Shown: positions 52,117 through 61,856, numbered from the stretch's first letter. The stretch is DNA of 64,000 nt from Pseudooceanicola sediminis (GCF_003575965.1 NZ_QWJJ01000007.1:186838-250837), one strand, 5' to 3'. Notes: a model not told the origin generated them from the letters alone. Numbers and translations: made by a program.

Positions 52117-53163
52117 ATGACCACCAAACCAACCAACAGACGGTCCTTTCTGAAGGGGGCCGCGATGGCCGCCCCCGCTGCCCTCGCCGCCCCCGGCATC
52201 GCCCGCGCACAAGAGGCGATCAAATGGCGGTTCCAGACCTACGCCGGCTCCGCCCTGGGGCAGGAAGTCACCAAACCCGCCATCGACGCGATCAACGCCG
52301 CGGCGCAGGGCGAACTGGAAATCGAACTGTACTATGCCGACCAGATCGTCCCCACCGGCGAGTTGTTTCAGGCCCTGCAACGCGGCACCCTCGATGGCGT
52401 GCACTCGGACGACGACTCGATGGCCTCGCCCACCCCGGTGCGCAACTTCGGCGGGTACTTCCCGCTCGCGACCAAGCATTCGCTCGACGTGCCGGTGCTG
52501 TTCAACCAGTACGGCCTGGCCGAGATCTGGGAAGAGGAATACGCCAAGGTCGGCGTCAAATGGCTGTCTGCCGCGGGCCAGGACCCCTGCAACTTCAACA
52601 CCGTCAACCCGATCAACTCGCTGGCCGACATGGACGGGCTGAAGCTGTACACCTTCCCGACCGCAGGCCGCTTCCTGTCGCAGTTCGGCGTCGTTCCGGT
52701 GAACATTCCTTATGAGGACGCGCAGGTCGCCGTGCAGACCGGCGAACTTGACGGCATGGCATGGTCCGGCATCACCGAAGACTACACCGTCGGCTGGGCG
52801 GATGTGACCAACCACTTCCTGACCAACAACATCTCCGGTGCATGGATCGGGTCGTTCTTCGTCAACCAGCAACGCTGGGCCGACCTGCCCGAGCATCTGA
52901 AAACCATCGTCTCCTCCGCGATCGAGGCCAGCCACACCTACCGCAACCAGTGGTACTGGGGCGGCGAGGCACGCCTGCGCGCGCAGGGCGACAAGCTGGC
53001 GCTGACCACGATCCCGGCAGACGAATGGAAGACCGTCGAAGACGCCGCCGTCAAGTTCTGGGACGAGATGGCAGAAGAAGGCGAAACCGCGGCCAAGATC
53101 GTGCAGATCTTCCGCGATTACAACGACGTCGTATCCAAGGCTGGCCCGCCCTACACCTTCTGA
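52117..53163 (+). CDS. dctP: TRAP transporter substrate-binding protein (DctP)
   Basis: 348 residues from ATG 52117 (GGGAG upstream; ATG 52102 also in frame). Twin-arginine signal RRSFLKGAAMAAPAALAAPG, cleaved near ARA-QEA. DctP fold with GRFLSQFGVVPVNIPYEDAQVAVQTGELDG in part. It belongs to the mannitol/chloroaromatic-like class, often specific for carboxylates or amides. The ligand is likely the substrate of the downstream enzymes. Confidence 0.93.
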   Translation: MTTKPTNRRSFLKGAAMAAPAALAAPGIARAQEAIKWRFQTYAGSALGQEVTKPAIDAINAAAQGELEIELYYADQIVPTGELFQALQRGTLDGVHSDDDSMASPTPVRNFGGYFPLATKHSLDVPVLFNQYGLAEIWEEEYAKVGVKWLSAAGQDPCNFNTVNPINSLADMDGLKLYTFPTAGRFLSQFGVVPVNIPYEDAQVAVQTGELDGMAWSGITEDYTVGWADVTNHFLTNNISGAWIGSFFVNQQRWADLPEHLKTIVSSAIEASHTYRNQWYWGGEARLRAQGDKLALTTIPADEWKTVEDAAVKFWDEMAEEGETAAKIVQIFRDYNDVVSKAGPPYTF

Positions 53164-53256
53164 TAGGCTCGCCGCGAAACACCTGTACGGGGCGGCCACT
53201 CGGTCGCCCCCTTATGCTGAAAGGCCCCTATGCTGAAAGGCAGGAAGAAAGACGCC

Positions 53257-54618
53257 ATGGCACAACTGACATTTGACGCTTTGAAACAACAGGTCGCGGA
53301 CGGCACCGTCGATACGGTTCTGGCCTGCATCGTCGACATGCAGGGCCGCCTGATGGGCAAACGCTTCAATGCCGCCCACTTCGTCGACAGCGCCTGGGAA
53401 GAAAGCCATTGCTGCAACTACCTGCTGGCCACCGACCTGGAAATGTACACGGTCGAGGGCTATAAATCGACCTCCTGGCAAGCGGGCTATGGCGATTACA
53501 TCATGCGTCCCGACCTCTCGACCCTGCGCCCCGTGCCCTGGATCGACGGGACCGCGATGGTGCTCTGCGATGTGCTGGACCACCACCATCACGCGCCGGT
53601 GCCGCATTCGCCGCGCGCCATGCTCAAAGGCCAGATCGCCCGCCTCACCGACATGGGTCTGACCCCGATGATGGCGACCGAGCTTGAGTTTTTCCTGTTC
53701 GAGAAATCCTTTGATGAAATCCGCAAATCCGGCTTCACCGCCCTCGACACCCTTGCCCCCTATAACGAAGATTACTCGATCCAGATGACCCTGCGGGACG
53801 AGGTCGTGATGCGCCCGGTGCGCAATGCCCTCTACGCCGCCGGCATCCCGATCGAGAATTCCAAGGGCGAGGCCGAGGCCGGTCAGGAAGAGCTGAACAT
53901 CAAATACGCCGAGGCGCTGGCCTGCGCCGATTACCACACCATCGCCAAGCTCGCGATCAAGGACATCGCGCTGATGAAGGGACACGCCGCGTCGTTCCTG
54001 CCGAAATGGCACCGCGACCGCGTCGGCAGCTCCTCGCATGTGCACCAGTCCATGTGGGCCGATGGCAAGAACGCCTTTTACGACGCCTCCGACGACCTCG
54101 GCATGTCCGCGATGATGAAAAGCTACTGCGCCGGCCTGATCAAGTATGCGCCCGATTACACCTACTTCCTCGCGCCCAACATCAACTCGTACAAACGCTT
54201 TCAGGCAGGCAGCTTTGCCCCCACCAAATCCGTCTGGTCGGTCGACAACCGCACTGCCGGGTTCCGCCTCTGCGGTGCGAATTCCAAGTCCGTGCGCATG
54301 GAATGCCGCATCGGCGGCTCGGACCTGAACCCCTACCTCGCCATGGCCGTGCAGATCGCCGCCGGCATCAAGGGGATCGAGGACGGCCTCACCCTTGACG
54401 CGCCGATCACCGGCGACATCTACGAACAGGGCACGATGCCCGAAGTGCCCTCCACCCTGCGCGCGGCCCGTGACACCCTGACCAACTCCACCTTCCTGCG
54501 CGACACCTTCGGCGATGACGTGGTCGACCACTACACCCGCGCCGCCGACTGGGAACAGGAAGCCTACGACGCAGTCGTCACCGACTGGGAACTGCAACGC
54601 GGATTCGAAAGAGCCTGA
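53257..54618 (+). CDS. Glutamine-synthetase-family gamma-glutamyl ligase
   Basis: 453 residues from ATG 53257 (AGGAAG upstream). GS fold: ATELEFFLF, EAEAGQEELNIKYAEAL (metal Glu), HASFLPKWHRDRVGSSSHVH and VDNRTAGFRLCG. Length and sequence fit GlnT/PuuA/GlnA3-GlnA4-type enzymes that couple glutamate to amines instead of ammonia. The neighbours (Fe-alcohol and aldehyde dehydrogenases, amidohydrolase) suggest an amino alcohol such as ethanolamine as amine. Substrate is inference. Confidence 0.85.
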   Translation: MAQLTFDALKQQVADGTVDTVLACIVDMQGRLMGKRFNAAHFVDSAWEESHCCNYLLATDLEMYTVEGYKSTSWQAGYGDYIMRPDLSTLRPVPWIDGTAMVLCDVLDHHHHAPVPHSPRAMLKGQIARLTDMGLTPMMATELEFFLFEKSFDEIRKSGFTALDTLAPYNEDYSIQMTLRDEVVMRPVRNALYAAGIPIENSKGEAEAGQEELNIKYAEALACADYHTIAKLAIKDIALMKGHAASFLPKWHRDRVGSSSHVHQSMWADGKNAFYDASDDLGMSAMMKSYCAGLIKYAPDYTYFLAPNINSYKRFQAGSFAPTKSVWSVDNRTAGFRLCGANSKSVRMECRIGGSDLNPYLAMAVQIAAGIKGIEDGLTLDAPITGDIYEQGTMPEVPSTLRAARDTLTNSTFLRDTFGDDVVDHYTRAADWEQEAYDAVVTDWELQRGFERA

Positions 54619-54620
54619 GA

Positions 54621-55997
54621 ATGCCCAAAACCGTTAAACTCATCTCGCCCATCGACGGCTCCACCTATCTTGAGCGCGAGGTCATGGACCCCGCCGCCGC
54701 AGGCATGGCCGTCGACAATGCCCGCGCCGCGCAATTCGACTGGGCCGCGCGCCCGATGGCCGACCGCATCGCGATGGTGCGCGCCGCCATCGCCCATATC
54801 GGCGGCGAAACCGACCGCATGACCACCGAGCTGGCGCACCAGATGGGCCGCCCCATCCGCTATGGCGGCGAATTCGGCGGTTTCAACGAACGCGCCAGCT
54901 ACATGGCCGACATCGCGGAAACCACCCTCGCCCCCATGGTGATCGAGGAGAGCGCCGCCTTTACCCGCAAGATCACCCGCGAGGCGCACGGTGTCGTGCT
55001 GGTCGTCGCGCCCTGGAACTATCCCTACATGACGGCGATCAACACCATCGCCCCGGCGCTGATCGCGGGCAATGCCGTGGTGCTGAAACACGCCTCCCAG
55101 ACCCTCAAGGTCGGCGAACACCTGGCCGAGGCGTTCGAGGCCGCGGGCCTGCCCGCCGATGTCTTCCAGAACCTCGTGCTGGATCATGACACCACGTCCA
55201 ACCTGATCGCCGCCCGCGCCTTCGATTTCGTCAACTTCACCGGCTCCGTTGCCGGGGGCCGCGCGATGGAGCAGGCCGCCGCGGGCACCTTCACCCCCGT
55301 CGCCACCGAACTGGGCGGCAAGGATCCGGGCTATGTGCGCGCCGACGCCGATCTGGATGCCGCCGTCGACGGGCTGATGGACGGCGCGATGTTCAACGCC
55401 GGGCAGTGCTGCTGCGGCATCGAACGGATCTATGTGCACGAAAGCCTCTATGACGCCTTCGTCGAAAAGGCCGTCGCATGGGTCTCGGCCCAGAAACTCG
55501 GGGATCCGCTCGATCCCGAAACCACGATCGGCCCGATGGCCAACGTGCGCTTTGCGGGCACCGTGCGGGCCCAGATCCAATGGGCTATCGCCCAGGGCGC
55601 AACCGCCCATATCGAGGAGATGGAGGGCGACGATGGCGGTGCCTACCTGACGCCGCAGATCCTGACCGGCGTCAATCACGAGATGGAAGTGATGACCGAG
55701 GAAAGCTTTGGCCCCGTCGTCGGCATCATGCCCGTGTCGGATGACGATCAGGCCATCGCCCTGATGAACGATTGCAAGTATGGCCTGACGGCCGCCGTCT
55801 TTACCCGCGACGCCGCCGCGATGGATTACATCGCCCCGCAGCTGGAAACCGGCACCGTCTTCATGAACCGCTGCGACTACCTCGACCCGGCGCTGTGCTG
55901 GACGGGCTGCAAGGACACCGGGCATGGCGCGGGCCTCTCGGCGCTCGGCTTCCTCGCCCTGACGCGGCCCAAGTCGCACCACTACCGCAAATCCTGA
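54621..55997 (+). CDS. Aldehyde dehydrogenase
   Basis: 458 residues. NAD-dependent ALDH fold: VVAPWNYPYMTAI, FTGSVAGGRAM, catalytic Glu in ATELGGKDPGY and Cys in NAGQCCCGIERIYV. It starts 2 bp after the ligase gene. Likely oxidises the aldehyde made by the adjacent Fe-ADH. The double Cys (CCC) around the nucleophile is within the range of the family. Confidence 0.93.
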   Translation: MPKTVKLISPIDGSTYLEREVMDPAAAGMAVDNARAAQFDWAARPMADRIAMVRAAIAHIGGETDRMTTELAHQMGRPIRYGGEFGGFNERASYMADIAETTLAPMVIEESAAFTRKITREAHGVVLVVAPWNYPYMTAINTIAPALIAGNAVVLKHASQTLKVGEHLAEAFEAAGLPADVFQNLVLDHDTTSNLIAARAFDFVNFTGSVAGGRAMEQAAAGTFTPVATELGGKDPGYVRADADLDAAVDGLMDGAMFNAGQCCCGIERIYVHESLYDAFVEKAVAWVSAQKLGDPLDPETTIGPMANVRFAGTVRAQIQWAIAQGATAHIEEMEGDDGGAYLTPQILTGVNHEMEVMTEESFGPVVGIMPVSDDDQAIALMNDCKYGLTAAVFTRDAAAMDYIAPQLETGTVFMNRCDYLDPALCWTGCKDTGHGAGLSALGFLALTRPKSHHYRKS

Positions 55998-56008
55998 GAG
56001 AATATCCC

Positions 56009-57154
56009 ATGAGCCTGACCGCAAACTGGTCCTACCCCACCGCGATCCGCTTTGGTGCCGGTCGCATCGCCGAAATCGCTGCCGCCTGCGGCGCGGCCAA
56101 TATCCGCAAACCGCTGCTGGTCACCGACCGCGGGCTGGCCGACATGGCGATCACCCAATCCACCCTCGACCTGATGGTCGCGGGGGGCCTGGGCCGCGCC
56201 ATGTTCAGCGGCGTCGACGCCAACCCGACGGAAAAGAACCTGGCCGAAGGCCTGCGCGTCTACCACGAGGGCGGCCATGACGGTGTCATCGCCTTCGGCG
56301 GCGGCTCCGGCCTCGACCTGGCCAAGATGATCGCCTTCATGTCCGGCCAGACCCGCCCCGTCTGGGAATATGAGGATATCGGCGATTGGTGGACCCGCGC
56401 CGACCCCGACGGCATCGCCCCCATCGTGGCCGTGCCGACAACCGCAGGCACCGGTTCCGAAGTGGGCCGCGCCAGCGTGATCACCAATTCCGAAACCCAC
56501 GTGAAAAAGATCATCTTCCACCCGAAGGTGCTGCCGACGGTCGTCATCTGCGACCCCGAGCTGACCGTGGGGATGCCGAAATTCATCACCGCAGGCACCG
56601 GCCTCGATGCCTTCGCCCATTGCGTCGAGGCGTTCAGCAGCCCCCACTACCACCCGATGTCCCAAGGCATCGCGCTTGAGGGGATGCGCCTGGTCATCGA
56701 CAACCTGCCCCGCGCCTACAACACCCCCGACGACATCGACGCGCGCGCGCAGATGATGTCGGCCGCCATGATGGGCGCGACGGCGTTTCAAAAGGGCCTC
56801 GGCGCGATCCATGCGCTGTCTCACCCCATCGGGGCGGTTTACAACACCCACCACGGCACCACCAACGCCGTGTTCATGCCCGCCGTGCTGAAACTGAATG
56901 CCGACGCGATCCGCGCCCGCTTCGACCTCGCCACGCCCTATCTGGGGATCGAGGGCGGCTTTGACGGTTTCTGTGCCTTCGTGCAGGACTTCAACGATCA
57001 GCTCGGCATCCCGCGCAAGCTCTCGGCGCTCGGCGTTGCGGACGACCGTGTCGACGACATCGTCGCCATGGCGCTCGAGGATCCCTCCTGCGGCGGCAAC
57101 CCGGTGACGCTGACGGCCGAAAACCTCAGGCCCGTCCTGCTCGACGCACTCTGA
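56009..57154 (+). CDS. Iron-containing alcohol dehydrogenase
   Basis: 381 residues. GGGSGLDLAKMIA (nucleotide loop), PTTAGTGSEVGRASVI, and metal ligands in DAFAHCVEAFSS and HALSHPIGAVYNTHHGTTNA. It belongs to class III alcohol dehydrogenases. Last gene of the operon, 11 bp after the ALDH. Substrate could be a gamma-glutamyl amino alcohol. Confidence 0.93.
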   Translation: MSLTANWSYPTAIRFGAGRIAEIAAACGAANIRKPLLVTDRGLADMAITQSTLDLMVAGGLGRAMFSGVDANPTEKNLAEGLRVYHEGGHDGVIAFGGGSGLDLAKMIAFMSGQTRPVWEYEDIGDWWTRADPDGIAPIVAVPTTAGTGSEVGRASVITNSETHVKKIIFHPKVLPTVVICDPELTVGMPKFITAGTGLDAFAHCVEAFSSPHYHPMSQGIALEGMRLVIDNLPRAYNTPDDIDARAQMMSAAMMGATAFQKGLGAIHALSHPIGAVYNTHHGTTNAVFMPAVLKLNADAIRARFDLATPYLGIEGGFDGFCAFVQDFNDQLGIPRKLSALGVADDRVDDIVAMALEDPSCGGNPVTLTAENLRPVLLDAL

Positions 57155-57347
57155 GGCACCGGGCGGCACGGCGTCGCCCGCACCTCCCGCTTTGGCCGCT
57201 CTGTCTTGGCCCAAACGCCCCGCCCGCCGCGACCAGCACCGACCAGGTCCGCGGCGGGCCTTTGACTGCCCGCGACCCTCCGCTAGATTAAAGGCAAGTA
57301 CACGCTGTGGCCCCGCCGACAGATGGCCCCCAGCGAAGGAGGTTCCC

Positions 57348-57989
57348 ATGCGGCTTGTCCCTGTCCTGTTCTGCGTCCTTGCCCTGCTGGGCCTGAATGC
57401 CTGTTCGATGGTGACCACCAGCGTTGCGGCAAATTCCGCCATCCCTGCCGACATCACGCCCCGCACGGTCTATATCACCCCCGGCGATGGTGCCGATGCG
57501 GCCTCGCTCGGCTGGCAGACCAATGCCCGCACATTGGCCGGGGTGTTGCTGGCGCATGGCTTTGCCACCGTGCCGCGCCGCGCCGATGCCCGCCTGATCG
57601 CCAGTTTCGCCTATTCCGTCGATGACGGGCGGCAGGTGACCAGCGAATACCGGGTGCCAGAACGTGACATCATCGGTTATCGCACCGTCCCCGCGCGCCG
57701 GCCCGGCCCTGACGGTACAACCGGAACACGGCGGGTACCGGTCTTTGGCGTCGTCGGCTACGAAATGCGCACCAAGGTCGAAACCGTGTTCACCCGCCGC
57801 GTCACGCTCGACATGACCGACGCCCGCACCGGGCGGCAGGTGTTCGAGGCGCGCGGCATCAGCCGGGGCCCCTGCGCCGCCTTCACCACCGAGGCCGACG
57901 CGATCTTCGGTGCCCTGCTCAAGGATTTCCCGCAGGCGCGCACCGGCAATATCACGATCAAATCCGAAAACGGCTGCACCAGGCTCTGA
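57348..57989 (+). CDS. Lipoprotein, DUF4136-like
   Basis: 213 residues from ATG 57348 with GAAGGAGG upstream. Signal and lipobox LNAC. The region DARLIASFAYSVDDGRQVTSEYRVPE and FTRRVTLDMTDARTGRQVFEARG resemble DUF4136-type envelope lipoproteins. Function unknown; probably outer membrane. Confidence 0.75.
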   Translation: MRLVPVLFCVLALLGLNACSMVTTSVAANSAIPADITPRTVYITPGDGADAASLGWQTNARTLAGVLLAHGFATVPRRADARLIASFAYSVDDGRQVTSEYRVPERDIIGYRTVPARRPGPDGTTGTRRVPVFGVVGYEMRTKVETVFTRRVTLDMTDARTGRQVFEARGISRGPCAAFTTEADAIFGALLKDFPQARTGNITIKSENGCTRL

Positions 57990-58040
57990 GCGCCCCGCCC
58001 CCCCCCCAAAGCGCTGCTCGCCAAGGTAGTCTCGCTCCCG

Positions 58041-58104
58041 GTCAAACCAGCGCCCAGTCGAACCAGCGCCCAGTCAAACCAGCCCCCGGTCGAACCAGCG
58101 CCCG
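58041..58104. repeat. Four 16-bp tandem repeats (VNTR)
   Basis: Units begin at 58041, 58057, 58073 and 58089 and follow GTC(A/G)AACCAGCGCCC(A/G). Located between the lipoprotein gene and ubiK. Confidence 0.85.
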
Positions 58105-58147
58105 TTCTCATCGCCCCCGGTCCGACCTATACCCTCCGAGAACAGCA

Positions 58148-58183
58148 AAAAAGCGCCCGACCCTCTCCAGGGCAGGCGCTTTG
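58148..58183 (-). terminator. Terminator of ubiK
   Basis: Outer stem AAGCGCC/GGCGCTT (58153-58159 / 58177-58183), inner CCCT/AGGG; on the minus strand followed by a run of T. It lies about 30 bp after the ubiK stop. Confidence 0.8.
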
Positions 58184-58209
58184 CGCATCTTGTATCGCTG
58201 GCAGGTGGC

Positions 58210-58458
58210 TCAGCCTTTCGGCGTGGCCTCCATCGCATCCAGGCGGGCCTTCAGCGCCGCATTCTCTTCGCGGGCTTTCTGCGCCATCAGGCGCACGGCA
58301 TCGAATTCTTCCCGCGTGACGAAATCGCGGTCGGCCAACCAGCGGTCGATGCGCGATTTGAAGGCCGTTTCGGCCTCGTCCTTGGCGCCCTGGGCCACAC
58401 CCATGGCGTTCGTCATCAGCTGGGACATGTCGTCGAAGAACTTTGAACGGGTCTGCAT
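58210..58458 (-). CDS. ubiK: Ubiquinone biosynthesis accessory factor UbiK (BMFP)
   Basis: 82 residues from ATG 58458. Single BMFP domain: TRSKFFDDMSQLMTNAMGVAQG and VTREEFDAVRLMAQKAREENAAL, a trimeric coiled coil. Supports the Ubi complex, as shown for E. coli UbiK. Divergent from lgt. A strong terminator follows. Confidence 0.88.
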   Translation of the reverse strand: MQTRSKFFDDMSQLMTNAMGVAQGAKDEAETAFKSRIDRWLADRDFVTREEFDAVRLMAQKAREENAALKARLDAMEATPKG

Positions 58459-58658
58459 CGGCTCTCTCACACGCAAGTGTTACGGTTGCTTCCTATATGG
58501 GCCGGGTCGGCCGCCGGCTCAACCCCTCGGCCGTTTTGCGCCGAAACCGCCGCCCCGCTCCCGCCACACGCGCCCCACAGCCGCCCCGCAACCGCACATC
58601 ACACAAGGCCCGACGCCCCCGCTTGACTTTGCGCCGCCCCCGCAGGCAGATACCCCCG

Positions 58659-59558
58659 ATGAAAGCCGCAATCCCCTTCCCCGACATCTCGCCCGAGATC
58701 TTCACGCTGTCGCTCGGCGGGTTCTCGTTCTCGCTGCGCTGGTACGCCCTGGCCTACCTTGTGGGGATCGTGCTGGGCTGGCTGCTGGCGCGCGCCGCCA
58801 TCGACCGTGCCCGCCTCTGGCCCGCCAATGCCGCGCCGATGACCCGCACCCAGCTGGACGATTTCCTGACCTGGCTGATCGTCGGTGTCATCCTCGGCGG
58901 GCGGCTGGGCTTCGTGCTGTTCTACCAGCCCGAGTACTACTTCGCCCACCCGGCCGAGATCCCGATGATCTGGCAGGGCGGCATGGCCTTTCACGGCGGG
59001 CTGATCGGCGTCGCCATCGCCATCACCCTCTTTTGCTACCGCCAGTCGATCCCGCTGCTGCCCGCCTTCGACATGCTGGCGCTGGCGACGCCGCCGGGGC
59101 TGCTGCTGGGCCGCATCGCCAACTTCATCAACGCCGAGCTGTGGGGACGCCCCACCGACGCGCCCTGGGGCGTGATCTTTCCCGGTGAGGCCGCGCAGAG
59201 CTGTGCCACCGCCGCCGCCCCCTGCGCCCGCCACCCCTCGCAACTCTACGAGGCGGGGATGGAGGGGCTGATCCTCGGCGCGATCCTGATCACGCTGGCC
59301 TTCACCACGACCATCCTGAAACGCCCGGGCCGCCTGACCGGCATCTTCATCGCCGGCTACGGTGTGGCGCGTTTCATCGTCGAATTCTTCCGCCTTGCCG
59401 ATGCGCAGTTCATCACGCCGACCAACCCGCATGGCCATGTCCTCCAGTTCAGCGAAACGGCGGGGCTGACGATGGGCCAGGTGCTGTCGCTGCCGATGGT
59501 CCTGATCGGCCTTGCCCTTGTCGCATGGTCGTGCCGCCCCCGTGCCGCCACGCCGTGA
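58659..59558 (+). CDS. lgt: Prolipoprotein diacylglyceryl transferase
   Basis: 299 residues from ATG 58659. Seven membrane segments; essential motifs HGGLIG and GRIANFINAELWGRPT, plus RHPSQLYEA. First step of lipoprotein maturation. The next gene starts 2 bp downstream. Cys-rich ATAAAPCARHP loop is species-specific. Confidence 0.96.
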   Translation: MKAAIPFPDISPEIFTLSLGGFSFSLRWYALAYLVGIVLGWLLARAAIDRARLWPANAAPMTRTQLDDFLTWLIVGVILGGRLGFVLFYQPEYYFAHPAEIPMIWQGGMAFHGGLIGVAIAITLFCYRQSIPLLPAFDMLALATPPGLLLGRIANFINAELWGRPTDAPWGVIFPGEAAQSCATAAAPCARHPSQLYEAGMEGLILGAILITLAFTTTILKRPGRLTGIFIAGYGVARFIVEFFRLADAQFITPTNPHGHVLQFSETAGLTMGQVLSLPMVLIGLALVAWSCRPRAATP

Positions 59559-59560
59559 CC

Positions 59561-60724
59561 ATGCCCGACAACAGACCCGATACCAGCCCAGAAACTGGCC
59601 CAGACACTGGCCCCGATAACGGTCCCGACAACGGCCCCATCCCCCCGCTGACCCGGCACCTGCTGGACCGCATCGCACAGGACGGCCCGCTGCGCCTGTC
59701 CGATTACATGGCCGATTGCCTGCTGCACCCGCGCTATGGCTACTATACCACCCGCGATCCGCTGGGGGCGGCGGGCGACTTCACCACAGCCCCCGAAATC
59801 AGCCAGATGTTCGGTGAACTGATCGGCCTGTCGCTGGCGCAAAGCTGGCTGGATCAGGGCGCGCCCAGCCCCTTCACCCTTGCCGAACTCGGCCCCGGTC
59901 GCGGCACCCTGATGGCCGACATCCTGCGCGCCACCCGTGGCGTGCCCGGCTTTCACGCCGCCATGACCCTGCTGCTGGTCGAGGTTTCGCCCACCCTGCG
60001 CCGCGCCCAGAAAGCCACGCTCAAAGGCCAAGACGTCGCATGGCGCGACCGCCTTGGCGATATGCCCGACGCACCGCTGTTCCTTGTCGCAAACGAATTC
60101 TTCGATGCCCTGCCGATCCGGCAGTTCGTGCGCGCCGATGACATCCTGTGGCAGGAACGCCGCGTCACCGCGCAGGGCACCACGCTGACCCTCGGCCTGA
60201 CCGGCGCCGCCCCCGAACCCGCCCTCGCGCATCGACTGGGCGATACCAAGCCCGGCGACATCGTCGAAACCTGCCCTGCGGCCTCGGCCATCGCCGCCCA
60301 GATCGGTGACCATATCGCGCGCCATGGCGGCGCGGCACTGATCGTGGATTATGGCGACTGGCGCAGCCAGGGCGACACGCTTCAGGCGCTGCGCAACCAC
60401 GCCTATGCCGATCCCCTTGCCGATCCCGGCCAGTCCGACCTGACCGCCCATGTCGATTTCGAAGATATCGCCACCGCCGCCGCCCCGGCCTGCCACAGCC
60501 TGCTGACCCCCCAGGGGGTCTTTCTCGAACGTCTTGGCATCACGGCGCGCGCGCAGGCGCTGGCGGCGCGGCTGACCGATGACGCGCTTTCCGCACATGT
60601 CGCGGCACATCGCCGCTTGACCCACCCACAGGAAATGGGAACGCTCTTCAAGACCCTCGCGTTGTATCCCAAAGGCCACCGACCGCCGCCCGGCCTCGAA
60701 CCCGCGAAACACGACTCCGCGTAA
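59561..60724 (+). CDS. MidA/NDUFAF7-like SAM-dependent methyltransferase
   Basis: 387 residues from ATG 59561. After a Pro/Gly/Asp repeat tail (about residues 5-30: GPDTGPDNGPDNGP) comes the family core: YMADCLLHPRYGYYTTRDPLGAAGDF, ELGPGRGTLMADILR (SAM motif I) and LVANEFFDALPIRQF. The family methylates an arginine of a complex I subunit in mitochondria. The lgt-methyltransferase-pgeF order is common in alphaproteobacteria. The repeat tail looks recently expanded. Confidence 0.9.
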   Translation: MPDNRPDTSPETGPDTGPDNGPDNGPIPPLTRHLLDRIAQDGPLRLSDYMADCLLHPRYGYYTTRDPLGAAGDFTTAPEISQMFGELIGLSLAQSWLDQGAPSPFTLAELGPGRGTLMADILRATRGVPGFHAAMTLLLVEVSPTLRRAQKATLKGQDVAWRDRLGDMPDAPLFLVANEFFDALPIRQFVRADDILWQERRVTAQGTTLTLGLTGAAPEPALAHRLGDTKPGDIVETCPAASAIAAQIGDHIARHGGAALIVDYGDWRSQGDTLQALRNHAYADPLADPGQSDLTAHVDFEDIATAAAPACHSLLTPQGVFLERLGITARAQALAARLTDDALSAHVAAHRRLTHPQEMGTLFKTLALYPKGHRPPPGLEPAKHDSA

Positions 60725-60763
60725 CACGACTCCGCGTAACACTGACACCTCAGCAAGGATCGC

Positions 60764-61519
60764 ATGGCACTGGAAATTCTCACCTCATCGGCACTCGCGC
60801 CCATCCGCCACGGCTTCTTCACCCGCAAGGGCGGGGCCTCCTCGGGTATCTTTTCCGGGCTGAACTGCGGCATGGAGTCCTCCGATCAGGCCGAGATCGT
60901 GTCGATCAACCGTGCCCGCGTCGCCACCGCGATGGATGTCGAACCCGGCGCGCTGACCTATGTGCACCAGGTGCATTCGGCCCGCGCCCTGCCCGCCACG
61001 GGCCCCTTCGACACCCCGCCCGAGGCCGATGGCATCGTCACCGCCACCCCCGGCGTCGCCCTGTCGATCCTGACCGCCGATTGCCAGCCGGTGCTGCTGG
61101 CCGACCCACAGGCCCAGGTCATCGGCGCGGCGCACGCCGGATGGCGCGGCGCCATCGACGGCGTGCTGGAATCCACCATCGACGCGATGGTCGACCTCGG
61201 CGCGGACCGCGCCCGCATCACCGCCGCCATCGGCCCGTCGATCAGCCAGCGCGCCTACGAGGTCGGCCCAGAATTCCTCGATGATTTCATGGTCGACGAT
61301 CCCGACAACACCCGCTTTTTCGCCAATGGCGAAGGCGACAGGTATCTGTTCGACCTGCCCGCCTACGGGCTGCACCGCCTGCGCAGTGCCGGAATCGCCC
61401 AGGCGGAATGGATCGGCCATTGCACCTATTCCGACCCCGACCGGTTCTTTTCCTATCGCCGCACGACCCATGAAGGCCAGGCCGACTATGGCCGCCTGAT
61501 CTCGGTCATCCGCCTGTAA
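60764..61519 (+). CDS. pgeF: Peptidoglycan editing factor PgeF (YfiH/DUF152)
   Basis: 251 residues. Copper-oxidase-like fold: RHGFFTRKGGASSG, HQVHS, ILTADCQPVLLADPQ and GAAHAGWRGA, with the zinc/copper Cys/His ligands. In E. coli it prevents L-Ala/L-Ser errors in peptidoglycan. It follows the methyltransferase gene by about 40 bp. Confidence 0.93.
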   Translation: MALEILTSSALAPIRHGFFTRKGGASSGIFSGLNCGMESSDQAEIVSINRARVATAMDVEPGALTYVHQVHSARALPATGPFDTPPEADGIVTATPGVALSILTADCQPVLLADPQAQVIGAAHAGWRGAIDGVLESTIDAMVDLGADRARITAAIGPSISQRAYEVGPEFLDDFMVDDPDNTRFFANGEGDRYLFDLPAYGLHRLRSAGIAQAEWIGHCTYSDPDRFFSYRRTTHEGQADYGRLISVIRL

Positions 61520-61856
61520 GGGCGACGGCTGCGGGCGACGGCCCGTCGCGCCCCCACTCGCCATATCTGACTGTAGCCATCCCTGACTGTCGCCATCCCT
61601 GACCGACGCCGGCCCTGACCCCACCCCTGACCCGGGCCCTGGCCGCTGGATGTTCGGGCCCCGGAACGCGCTGACTCAGCGCCGCAATCCGTACCTTCCC
61701 CCGGCATTGCCCGACAGGAACGGCCCGCAAAAACGGCTGCAAAACACCGTTCACTTACCGCTCGGATACCGTTCAGATACCGACGTTCGAATTCAGCGTT
61801 TTCAATGACTTGGCGGGGTCACGCCCCGCAATACCGACAGCCGCGCGAAAATCGCC
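61520..61856. other. Intergenic region with 16-bp repeats
   Basis: No gene. Contains a tandem array of CTGACTGTCGCCATCC-like units starting at 61567, 61583, 61599 and 61615, then a shorter one at 61627. The rest is AT/GC mixed without a clear terminator. Confidence 0.6.
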
